A stretch of 6,165 bases of DNA from an uncultured bacterium (GCA_902464375.1 CABQIM010000097.1:1-6165), one strand, 5' to 3'; shown: positions 1 through 5,361, counted from the stretch's first letter. The notes: generated from the sequence alone by a model not told the origin. A program made the numbers and translations.

Positions 1-88
1 TATTTGTATCTAACTTATTAATATTAGTTTGTGATAATTTGTTTGTGTAACCTGTAAAACCTGTTTTTCCAATGCCGTCTAAACCCAT
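1..88 (-). CDS. Unrecognised protein, N-terminal fragment cut by window edge
   Basis: The reading frame begins with ATG at 88-86 and stays open for 29 codons to the window edge, so only the N-terminus is visible (MGLDGIGKTGFTGYTNKL and about eleven more residues). The start is supported by AGGAG at 100-96 with a 7-base spacer, a textbook Shine-Dalgarno arrangement. The fragment is rich in Gly, Thr and Asn, has no signal peptide or membrane segment, and I do not recognise the family. Residues 2-9 formally fit the Walker A pattern, but the hydrophobic strand that should come before a P-loop is absent, so nucleotide binding is not claimed. It is divergent from the LuxR-type gene at 363, sharing a 274-base AT-rich spacer in which I see no convincing minus-strand promoter. 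That the start is real is likely; the function is unknown. Confidence 0.6.
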   Translation of the reverse strand, partial: MGLDGIGKTGFTGYTNKLSQTNINKLDTN

Positions 89-308
89 ATTTGTTCTCCT
101 TTATACTCTTTTCTCTTAAGTTTCTTTATCCTAATAATTGATTTTCACATGTATATAAAGTATTTTTGTGTTGAAAAATTGCCTAAATCGTATATATTTT
201 ATACATATTTTGTAACATTTCTTTACATTTATCTTGTTTTTCTTTTTCCGCTTGTTTGGCTGTATGACTGAAATGTAGACTTATGGCTAATGGTAAAAAT
301 ATACAGTT

Positions 309-336
309 TTGTTAATATTGTTATAGCGCTTATAAA
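309..336 (+). promoter_or_regulatory. Putative sigma-70 promoter of the LuxR-type gene
   Basis: TTGTTA at 309-314 and TATAAA at 331-336 are separated by 16 bases, giving a plausible housekeeping promoter with transcription starting near 343 and a leader of about 20 bases. It lies in the AT-rich divergent spacer 89-362, where chance matches to the -10 box are common, so support is moderate. Apart from this site and a short inverted repeat (GTATA at 190-194, TATAC at 200-204), I see nothing else definable in the spacer. Confidence 0.4.
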
Positions 337-362
337 ATACGGCAGAAGACATTTTAGGAATT

Positions 363-593
363 ATGGATAAGAAGAGTAGCGAATTTACGGTAAGAGAGCT
401 TGATGTATTGAATTTTTTAGTTAACGGTGACAGCAATAATGTTATTGCTGAAAAATTATGTATAACAAACCATACTGTTAAAGCGCATCTTACACAAATT
501 TACAAAAAACTCGGGGTAACAAACAGAACATCTGCTGCTATTAAAGCCAAAGATAATAACATTATTCCTCATCCAGACTCAGAACAGCCATAA
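363..593 (+). CDS. Stand-alone LuxR/GerE-type helix-turn-helix protein
   Basis: The 76-residue product is almost entirely one LuxR C-terminal-like DNA-binding domain (about residues 8-62). Family hallmarks are visible: FTVRE at 8-12 (the usual LTxRE), G22, IAEKL at 28-32, the recognition-helix segment TVKAH at 38-42, IYKKLGV at 46-52 and NRT at 54-56. Such domains normally sit at the C-terminus of response regulators or autoinducer receptors. Here there is no receiver or ligand domain, and a stop codon at 333-335 blocks upstream extension, so it is a GerE-like single-domain protein and probably a cytoplasmic DNA-binding regulator. The ATG follows AGGA at 356-359 by only 3 bases, a short spacing. 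The last 32 bases overlap the 3' end of lepA tail to tail, so the C-terminal residues after about 65 are probably unstructured. What it regulates is unknown. It could also be the remnant of a larger regulator, although the domain itself is intact. Confidence 0.85.
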   Translation: MDKKSSEFTVRELDVLNFLVNGDSNNVIAEKLCITNHTVKAHLTQIYKKLGVTNRTSAAIKAKDNNIIPHPDSEQP

Positions 594-2364
594 ACGCCTC
601 TTGCGGAACTTCTACTCGTCCAACAGATTTCATTCGTTTTTTACCTTTCTTTTGTTTTTCCAAAAGTTTTCTCTTACGTGAAATATCTCCACCGTAACAT
701 TTATCCAATACGTTTTTACGCATTGCTTTAATATTTGTTCTGGCTATTACTCTTCCGCCGACTGCCGCTTGAATTGGCACTTCAAACAGCTGTCTTGGAA
801 TAATTTCTTTTAACTTTGCAGTCAATTTTTGACCAATATAAAACGCACTGTCCTCGTGACAGATTACAGAAAGCGCATCAACAACTTCGCCTGCAAGCAT
901 AATATCAAGTTTTACAAGTTTTGAACGCTTGTAATCTTTGAATTCATAATCCATACTTGCATAACCCTTTGTGCGAGATTTCAATTGGTCGTAAAAGTCT
1001 GTAATTACTTCACTGAGCGGGATTTCATATTCAAGACTTGCACGAACTTTGTCGATATAAGTCATATTTTTGAAAATACCACGTTTTGTCTGTGCCAAAT
1101 CCATTAATGTTCCAACATAATCATTTGGTGCAATAATTTGAACTTTCACATATGGCTCTTCAATATAATCTCTAAGTTGAGCAGGCGGAAGGTTTGCAGG
1201 GTTGTCGATTTCAACCATTTCACCGTTTGTCTTGTAAACGTGATAAACAACTGACGGAGCTGTTGTTACGATAGAAAGCCCATATTCACGTTCTAAACGC
1301 TCTTGTGCAATTTCCATGTGCAACATTCCCAAAAATCCGCAACGGAAGCCAAAGCCTAGCGCACTTGACGTTTCGGGTTCAAACGTAATACTGCTGTCAT
1401 TAAGTTTAAGTTTTTCCAAAGCCTCTTTAAGATCCGCATAATCGTCATTGTCGACAGGATAAAGCCCTGAAAATACCATCGGTAAAGCTTCTTTATACCC
1501 TGGAAGAGGTTCTGTTGCAGGACGTTCAACGTTTGTAATTGTATCGCCTACAAATCGAGTTAATTCCTTAATAGAGCCCGCAAAATATCCAACATCACCA
1601 CAAACAAGTTCATCAACCTGAACCCTCATTGGTGTTTGATAACCAAGTTCAACAACCTCATATTCTTTACCTGACGCCATAAATCGAACTTTGTCACCAA
1701 GTCTGATTTTTCCGTCCATAATCTTAAAGAAACAAAGAGTTCCTAAATATTGGTCATAAGCACTGTCAAAAACCATTGCCCTAAGCGGTTTTTCAGAATT
1801 ATCCACAGGTGGTGGAATAAAATCAACAACAGCTTCCAAAACTTCATCAATACCAATCCCAGCCTTTGCACTGACAGGAATTGCCATAGAAGCATCAATT
1901 CCAAGAACTTCTTCTATTTCTTCCTTTACTCTTTCAACATCAGCTGACGGAAGGTCAATTTTATTAATTATAGGGATAATTTCCAAGTTTTGCTCGATTG
2001 CAAGGTAAACATTTGCAAGTGTTTGTGCCTCAACCCCTTGTGTAGCGTCAACAATCAACAAAGCACCTTCGCACGCTGCAAGTGAGCGAGAAACTTCATA
2101 AGAAAAATCAACGTGCCCTGGAGTATCAATCAAATTAAACTCATAATCCTTGCCATTCTTGGCTTTATATTTCATACGAGCAGAGTTTAATTTAATCGTA
2201 ATTCCACGTTCACGCTCAATATCCATTGAATCCATAATCTGATTTTGCATATCTCGTTGAGCAACTGTACCTGTTCTTTCCAGCAAACGGTCTGCCAACG
2301 TTGATTTTCCATGGTCAATATGCGCAATTATACAAAAGTTTCTAACATTATCTCTATATTTCAT
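562..2364 (-). CDS. lepA: Elongation factor 4 (LepA), ribosome-associated GTPase
   Basis: Complete 600-residue LepA/EF4, a normal length for the family. It is a translational GTPase that acts on the ribosome; reported roles are back-translocation or rescue of stalled ribosomes and support of 30S maturation and initiation. GTPase motifs are intact: AHIDHGKS (14-21), RGIT (53-56), DTPGH (80-84), NKID (134-137) and SAK (165-167). Beta-barrel domain II and the EF-G-like domains III and V follow, including the GFGFRCGFLGMLHMEI stretch. The LepA-specific C-terminal domain includes CYGGDISRKRK (556-566) and a basic tail. Domain IV of EF-G is absent, as expected. The ATG at 2364 fits the family N-terminus but has no Shine-Dalgarno sequence; a TATAAT box lies only 7 bases upstream, suggesting a leaderless mRNA. 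The gene is monocistronic here, with no lepB (signal peptidase) beside it. Its stop lies inside the convergent LuxR-type gene and I see no clear terminator after it. Confidence 0.98.
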   Translation of the reverse strand: MKYRDNVRNFCIIAHIDHGKSTLADRLLERTGTVAQRDMQNQIMDSMDIERERGITIKLNSARMKYKAKNGKDYEFNLIDTPGHVDFSYEVSRSLAACEGALLIVDATQGVEAQTLANVYLAIEQNLEIIPIINKIDLPSADVERVKEEIEEVLGIDASMAIPVSAKAGIGIDEVLEAVVDFIPPPVDNSEKPLRAMVFDSAYDQYLGTLCFFKIMDGKIRLGDKVRFMASGKEYEVVELGYQTPMRVQVDELVCGDVGYFAGSIKELTRFVGDTITNVERPATEPLPGYKEALPMVFSGLYPVDNDDYADLKEALEKLKLNDSSITFEPETSSALGFGFRCGFLGMLHMEIAQERLEREYGLSIVTTAPSVVYHVYKTNGEMVEIDNPANLPPAQLRDYIEEPYVKVQIIAPNDYVGTLMDLAQTKRGIFKNMTYIDKVRASLEYEIPLSEVITDFYDQLKSRTKGYASMDYEFKDYKRSKLVKLDIMLAGEVVDALSVICHEDSAFYIGQKLTAKLKEIIPRQLFEVPIQAAVGGRVIARTNIKAMRKNVLDKCYGGDISRKRKLLEKQKKGKKRMKSVGRVEVPQEAFMAVLSLDEE

Positions 2365-2371
2365 AATTTTT

Positions 2372-2399
2372 ATTATATAGAAAAAATAGAGAACATCAA
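2372..2399 (-). promoter_or_regulatory. lepA promoter, predicted to give a leaderless transcript
   Basis: Read on the minus strand, TTGATG (2399-2394) and a perfect TATAAT (2377-2372) are separated by 16 bases. The -10 box ends 7 bases before the lepA ATG, so the usual start point would fall at or next to the A of the start codon. The sequence from the -10 box to the ATG is TATAATAAAAATTATG, with no purine-rich ribosome binding site in or before it. That transcription starts at the ATG is an inference from spacing. Confidence 0.65.
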
Positions 2400-2440
2400 G
2401 TAAGAAGAACGTACTGACGTGAAGATTAGCTACAAAGGTC

Positions 2441-2542
2441 GTATCAAGGTAGTTAAGCAGATAGGAAGCTAGGAATTTAAAGGTCGATAAGGCGATAAGG
2501 CGCTAAGACGATAAGACGATAAGTTCATTGCAAAAGAATGAC
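2441..2542 (+). repeat. Octamer-array dispersed repeat, copy 1 (five units)
   Basis: This 102-bp element has three parts: a 42-base head starting GTATCAAGGTAGTTAAGC, five tandem 8-bp units at 2483-2522 (GTCGATAA, GGCGATAA, GGCGCTAA, GACGATAA, GACGATAA), and a 20-base tail starting GTTCATTGCAAAAG. A second copy lies at 5362-5455. The heads match at 40 of 42 positions, the tails are closely similar, and copy 2 has four units, so the copies differ in length by exactly one unit. Both copies lie upstream of minus-strand genes in the same orientation (lepA here, the SLH gene there). Mechanism and function are unknown. Confidence 0.85.
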
Positions 2543-2582
2543 GTGAATTGATGCTATTTAACGAAACAATTAAACCTAAACT

Positions 2583-2613
2583 GTCACTCCGGACTCCAAT
2601 CCGGAGTCTATTA
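2583..2613. repeat. CCGGA palindromic repeat, complete copy
   Basis: ACTCCGGA (2586-2593) and TCCGGAGT (2600-2607) form a perfect 8-bp stem with a 6-base loop. It is flanked by GTC on the left and CTATTA on the right. A shortened relative at 2999-3020 shares the left arm and the TCTATT flank. There is no T-run on either side, so it does not look like an intrinsic terminator. Confidence 0.65.
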
Positions 2614-2619
2614 AGTTAA

Positions 2620-2656
2620 GTTACTATGTTACTAAGGCACTAGGGCACTAAGTTCG
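2620..2656 (+). repeat. Degenerate octamer tandem array
   Basis: Four 8-bp units, GTTACTAT, GTTACTAA, GGCACTAG and GGCACTAA, run from 2620 to 2651 and are followed by GTTCG. The period, the CTAA unit ending and the GTTC that closes the array match the arrays at 2483-2522 and 5404-5435, although the unit sequences differ. It is best read as a diverged relative without the conserved head. Confidence 0.6.
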
Positions 2657-2660
2657 TATC

Positions 2661-2709
2661 AGCGGTATGCACCGCAGTTGTTACGGTAGGTCGGGGTACC
2701 TACCCCGAC
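2661..2709 (+). repeat. TTACGGTAGG hairpin repeat, copy 1
   Basis: This 49-bp element contains a small stem-loop (GCGGT 2662-2666 pairing with ACCGC 2671-2675), the conserved GTTGTTACGGTAGG at 2677-2690, and a perfect 9-bp stem (GTCGGGGTA 2690-2698, TACCCCGAC 2701-2709) with a 2-base turn. A copy at 5521-5569 aligns without gaps. The 14-base core is identical, while the stem sequences differ but largely still pair. An inverted partial relative lies at 2911-2934. Confidence 0.75.
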
Positions 2710-2721
2710 ATCATGAATATT

Positions 2722-2792
2722 ATCAACATTAATAGATTCTGAATAAGACGAAAATCTACGCTGAACGCTAGATTTTCTGTCTTTTCAGAATG
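2722..2792 (-). repeat. 71-bp palindromic repeat, copy A
   Basis: The element forms a long imperfect hairpin at 2736-2791. The arms begin ATTCTGAA and end TTCAGAAT, with about 22 base pairs, two single-base bulges and a short loop around CTGAA. One end carries an extra flank, ATCAACATTAATAG. The copy at 6077-6147 is its reverse complement over all 71 bases, with a single difference (G versus A in the loop-proximal part). A related but distinct element faces it at 2822-2898. It has no coding content; it resembles REP-like or MITE-like extragenic palindromes in size and form, without any matching transposase in the window. Confidence 0.9.
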
Positions 2793-2821
2793 ACAATACG
2801 TGAATAGTCGCAAACTCTCGT

Positions 2822-2898
2822 CATTCTGAAAGCTTAGAAAAATAATGCGAGTAACGAGCATTAATTTTTCTTGCTATTCAGAATCTATTAATGTTAAT
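2822..2898 (+). repeat. Related palindromic repeat, inverted relative to copy A
   Basis: A second long hairpin (2823-2884) has arms starting ATTCTGAAAGC and ending GCTATTCAGAAT, with about 24 pairs and small bulges. The right-hand flank CTATTAATGTT is the same end sequence as in the 71-bp family, but the internal arms differ, so it is a sister subfamily with shared ends. It points toward the copy at 2722, giving a composite inverted structure across 2722-2898. A half copy of this subfamily lies at 5461-5496. Confidence 0.8.
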
Positions 2899-2910
2899 TG
2901 AAATAACATT

Positions 2911-2934
2911 GGCGGGATGGGTATCCCGCCCTAC
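2911..2934 (-). repeat. Inverted partial relative of the TTACGGTAGG hairpin
   Basis: GGCGGGAT (2911-2918) and ATCCCGCC (2923-2930) form a perfect 8-bp stem with loop GGGT, followed by CTAC. On the minus strand this reads GTAGGGCGGGATAC, matching the GTAGGGCGAGTAA of the copy at 5548 and placing it in the opposite orientation to 2661-2709. The TTGTTAC part of the core is not preserved. Confidence 0.55.
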
Positions 2935-2998
2935 TTCTACTTTCTCGCTCCCCGAGTTAGACACTCGTCCGTAATTTCGCAAACCCCAACCTACCTTC

Positions 2999-3020
2999 TG
3001 TTACTCCGGATTCCGATCTA
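2999..3020. repeat. CCGGA palindromic repeat, truncated copy
   Basis: TGTTACTCCGGATTCCGATCTATT-type sequence beginning at 2999 matches the left arm and right flank of the element at 2583-2613 but lacks most of the right arm (CCGGAG), so the stem is lost. It looks like a decayed copy. Confidence 0.5.
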
Positions 3021-3041
3021 TTCATTTCTTACTAATGATGT

Positions 3042-3083
3042 ATAAAAAAGAACTCCGATATCTTTTTAATGACATCGGAGTTC
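3042..3083 (-). terminator. Rho-independent terminator of the SLH-protein gene
   Basis: On the minus strand, GAACTCCGATGTC (3083-3071) pairs with GATATCGGAGTTC (3062-3050) over 13 positions with one mismatch or wobble and an 8-base loop. It is followed at once by six T residues (3049-3044). It lies about 90 bases after the SLH gene stop, correctly oriented for it. This is the only canonical intrinsic terminator seen in the window. Confidence 0.88.
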
Positions 3084-3130
3084 CTCAGACAACGAACAAT
3101 TTGTACTGTGTCTTTCTTTTGTAATATATT

Positions 3131-3166
3131 TTTCGGACTTAAATTATTATTGTCCTCAAAATAACG
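3131..3166 (+). repeat. 36-bp dispersed repeat, copy 1
   Basis: This stretch, ending CTCAAAATAACG, aligns without gaps to 6018-6053, ending CTCAGAATAACG, at 28 of 36 positions; seven of the eight differences are transitions. It lies in the 3' untranslated part of the SLH gene, between its stop and its terminator. No strong internal stem is visible. Confidence 0.5.
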
Positions 3167-3174
3167 ACTTCGTA

Positions 3175-5211
3175 TTATTCATTACATCCGAAAGCGATAG
3201 TAATGTGTTCTCTTGGGTTAACTGCGGAGATTTTGTATCCGCGAGGGTCAACAAGGTAAGCAAATTCGTCGCCTGTAGTTTGGAATAAGCCCATTGTTCC
3301 AGATAATGCAGTTCTTGTTACGTCAACAGGAGCTTTTACTGTTTCCCACAAGCCGTCACCTAAGTTACGAGCTGCTGCACCAAATTGACCTTGAAACGCA
3401 TGTCCTAACATATAACCTGCGTCATTTGAAACGTTTTCCACTGCGTTACCTAAGTTTGTAACTACACCACCAACAGTTCTACCTGCTACACCAACTAATG
3501 AGCCTGCTAGTGTAAACGGCATTTCTACCAATCTTGCAACAGGGTTAACTTGTTTTGATTTATTAACTTGTGCTTGCAAGATTTGTTTTGGTAATTCTGT
3601 TTTGCAATCACCATTTTTAATGTTTGTGAATGACAATTTTAATGCACCTTTATCACAACCTGAAGGTCTGATGACTTCTACTACCTGACCTGTTACTGTT
3701 GATCCGCAAGGGTATGTTACGCCATTAATAGTTACGTCTTCAAGAGTGTTTGCTCTGAAGTATTGTCCTACATGGGATGATTTTGCAGTAAGTTGGTCAA
3801 TCATTTTAACCTTTAATGTAGGGATTTTTACGATTTCTTCATTTTCTACAAAAGCATTTTTGTTCACAGGACAAGCCGGACAAATGTTGTTTGCAGTTTT
3901 AGGGTTTGTGTCGTAACCTAAAGCAACACGAACTGTTTGCATCATTGATGCCACTTCTGCACGAGATGCTTCTTTGTTAGGCATAATCATATTCGGATTA
4001 GGCATGTCTTTCAAAGCCCCATTTTCAAGTGATTTTGCAACCGGTATTCTTGCCCAATTTGGAATAGAACCGCCATCTGCATATTTACTTAAAATTTCAT
4101 CAGCTTTACATTTGTCGATATCACAAGTCATACCTTTGGCAATTGTTGCAAGTGCTTCAACCCTTGTTACAGGATGGTTTGGTTTAAAGTTGCCATCTGG
4201 GTAGCCTTTCAACAAGTTTTCATCAACTGCTTTGGCAATTGCTGCGTTAGCCCAGTTGCTTTTTGGTACATCTTTAAATAAACCTTCACGTGGCATATCG
4301 CATTTGTCTAAGTTGAAACCTTTAACCAAAATTGTTGCAAATTCTGCACGAGAAATATGTCTGTTCGGTTTGAAATAACCGTCAGGATAGCCGACAACAA
4401 CGTCATTAATTGCCAATTTGTCGATATCGCATGCAGCCCAAAAACCGTTCGGAACATCAGGGAATTGACAGCCGCCTAAGTTTGCAGCAGCTCCTGTTGT
4501 TTGCATTACTTGGTTTGGAATTTCATAGGGAACAAAAGTTTTCTTTATTGCATCAATTGAATTTGATGATTGAAAATCAATAGGGCAATTATTACCATCC
4601 ATCAATCTTTCGTTTCTGTCGATAGGAATACCGTTATGACGTGTAGGAGCTTCGTTTAAACATGGCATTTGTGTTGCTGCTCCTGTAATTTTACCATCTG
4701 TAGCAACTGTTGTGCCGTTAATTGCAGATGATAAAGCTCTTGCAGTTGCTGCGTGAGGTGTGTCTGTCGAAAAGATTGAGTTTGCAGGTTGACCTACGTA
4801 GTTGTTTGTACCATAAATTGCATTAGGGTAACCATAAACTTGTTTCATATCTTTTCTGTCAGGTTTTCCTGTTTGCGGACAAATAGCACATGCCGGTTCT
4901 GCCGGTTTGTCACAACTAATTTCATCAGGGCAACCGCAGTCCTGTTTCTTTGGTTTTTCGCATGGATCGCAAGGTTTTGCTTCTTGTTTTTTGCAATCGC
5001 AATCAGGCATTGCTTTTTTGCATTTTGTACATGTGTTAGGTTTAACAGTTTCACATGGACATGCCGGACCTGTTACTACCGGTAATGGTTCTGCGCAAGG
5101 TGCGGGAGTTTCCGGTGTTGCGCAAGGACAAGCCGCCATTGCTTGATTCAAGGAACACGTTGCTATTCCAACGGCAATTGCAGCTGCCACAGTAAGTTTT
5201 TTAATTGTCAT
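3175..5211 (-). CDS. Secreted cysteine-rich S-layer-homology (SLH) domain protein
   Basis: This 678-residue exported protein is probably anchored to the cell wall. The start at 5211 is chosen because of a perfect AAGGAGGT just upstream and because it opens a signal peptide: KK at 4-5, a hydrophobic core, and AMA|A cleavage after residue 26. MAAC at 25-28 is a weak lipobox alternative. Residues 28-111 hold 16 cysteines in CxC and CxxC pairs between Pro/Lys-rich spacers. Three SLH repeats follow: about 249-301 (GYPDG, SRAE 287-290), 312-361 (GYPDG, TRVE 349-352) and a divergent third at 377-432 (SRAE 416-419, no GYPDG). SLH repeats typically bind secondary cell-wall polymers or peptidoglycan. 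Residues about 464-548 look like a small beta domain of the kind ending in an iPxGs-type strand (YPCGSTVTGQVVEV 500-513); 565-650 is Gly/Ala-rich and amphipathic. There is no OprB-like porin barrel. It is a single-gene unit with its own terminator. The SLH assignment is firm; the role of the other parts is unknown. Confidence 0.88.
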   Translation of the reverse strand: MTIKKLTVAAAIAVGIATCSLNQAMAACPCATPETPAPCAEPLPVVTGPACPCETVKPNTCTKCKKAMPDCDCKKQEAKPCDPCEKPKKQDCGCPDEISCDKPAEPACAICPQTGKPDRKDMKQVYGYPNAIYGTNNYVGQPANSIFSTDTPHAATARALSSAINGTTVATDGKITGAATQMPCLNEAPTRHNGIPIDRNERLMDGNNCPIDFQSSNSIDAIKKTFVPYEIPNQVMQTTGAAANLGGCQFPDVPNGFWAACDIDKLAINDVVVGYPDGYFKPNRHISRAEFATILVKGFNLDKCDMPREGLFKDVPKSNWANAAIAKAVDENLLKGYPDGNFKPNHPVTRVEALATIAKGMTCDIDKCKADEILSKYADGGSIPNWARIPVAKSLENGALKDMPNPNMIMPNKEASRAEVASMMQTVRVALGYDTNPKTANNICPACPVNKNAFVENEEIVKIPTLKVKMIDQLTAKSSHVGQYFRANTLEDVTINGVTYPCGSTVTGQVVEVIRPSGCDKGALKLSFTNIKNGDCKTELPKQILQAQVNKSKQVNPVARLVEMPFTLAGSLVGVAGRTVGGVVTNLGNAVENVSNDAGYMLGHAFQGQFGAAARNLGDGLWETVKAPVDVTRTALSGTMGLFQTTGDEFAYLVDPRGYKISAVNPREHITIAFGCNE

Positions 5212-5215
5212 TTTT

Positions 5216-5223
5216 ACCTCCTT
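5216..5223 (-). promoter_or_regulatory. Perfect Shine-Dalgarno that fixes the SLH gene start
   Basis: AAGGAGGT (5223-5216) precedes the ATG at 5211 by 4 bases. The same frame could be read from an ATG at 5310, but those 33 extra residues have no ribosome binding site and would bury the signal peptide, so 5211 is preferred. Confidence 0.9.
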
Positions 5224-5289
5224 GTGTAATGAATTTTTTTCTAAAAATCCATAAAAACATATTTTAAAAAACCATATTAGATTATGTAC

Positions 5290-5318
5290 TTTATAAGAGG
5301 TTATAAACATTACCGTAA
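5290..5318 (-). promoter_or_regulatory. Putative SLH gene promoter with overlapping inverted repeat
   Basis: On the minus strand, TTACGG (5318-5313) and TATAAA (5295-5290) are 17 bases apart, predicting a leader of roughly 70 bases; the -35 box is poor. The -10 region is part of a perfect inverted repeat, TTTATAA (5290-5296) and TTATAAA (5301-5307) around GAGG, which could be an operator or only a product of AT-rich sequence. No other better promoter stands out before the gene. Confidence 0.35.
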
Positions 5319-5361
5319 GCGGTTATTCTGTTGGGCTATTTGATAATGAGATGCCAAGTCT

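Larger units (their letters stand above)
2365..3174. other. Gene-free island of 810 bases packed with small repeats
   Basis: No convincing coding frame exists between lepA and the SLH gene. In order it holds the lepA promoter, a 102-bp octamer-array repeat (2441), a CCGGA hairpin (2583), a second octamer array (2620), a G-rich hairpin (2661), two larger related hairpins facing each other (2722 and 2822), an inverted G/C hairpin (2911), a shortened CCGGA element (2999), the SLH gene's terminator (3044) and a 36-bp dispersed repeat (3131). Several families recur at 5362-5569 and 6018-6147, so these are dispersed extragenic repeats rather than unique regulatory DNA. No transposase gene, tRNA or CRISPR-type array is present. 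Confidence 0.8.

Noticed and set aside
62..85. Walker A (P-loop) in the left-edge protein
   Set aside because: GLDGIGKT at residues 2-9 fits the pattern, but no beta-strand can precede it at the very N-terminus and no further motif is visible.
283..315. Ten-codon open frame as a leader peptide of the LuxR-type gene
   Set aside because: No ribosome binding site, and it overlaps the proposed -35 box; it is too short to support.
1750..1947. 65-codon open frame on the plus strand inside lepA
   Set aside because: It is antisense to conserved lepA GTPase sequence and has low-complexity Asn/Phe-rich content and no independent support.
2441..2656. CRISPR array
   Set aside because: The tandem units are 8 bp and contiguous; there are no spacers of CRISPR size and no cas genes.
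2365..3174. Insertion sequence remnant
   Set aside because: No transposase-like coding sequence or target-site duplication pair could be found; the content is short dispersed repeats.
3974..4204. 76-codon plus-strand frame opposite the SLH repeats
   Set aside because: It is antisense to well-conserved SLH coding sequence, with no ribosome binding site or family resemblance.
4789..5146. Several cysteine- or phenylalanine-rich open frames on both strands
   Set aside because: They are other-frame readings of the SLH gene's cysteine/lysine-rich segment; codon bias there creates open frames.
5212..5310. Upstream extension of the SLH protein to an ATG at 5310
   Set aside because: No ribosome binding site at 5310, and the extension would place 33 residues before a clear signal peptide that already has a perfect Shine-Dalgarno at its own ATG.
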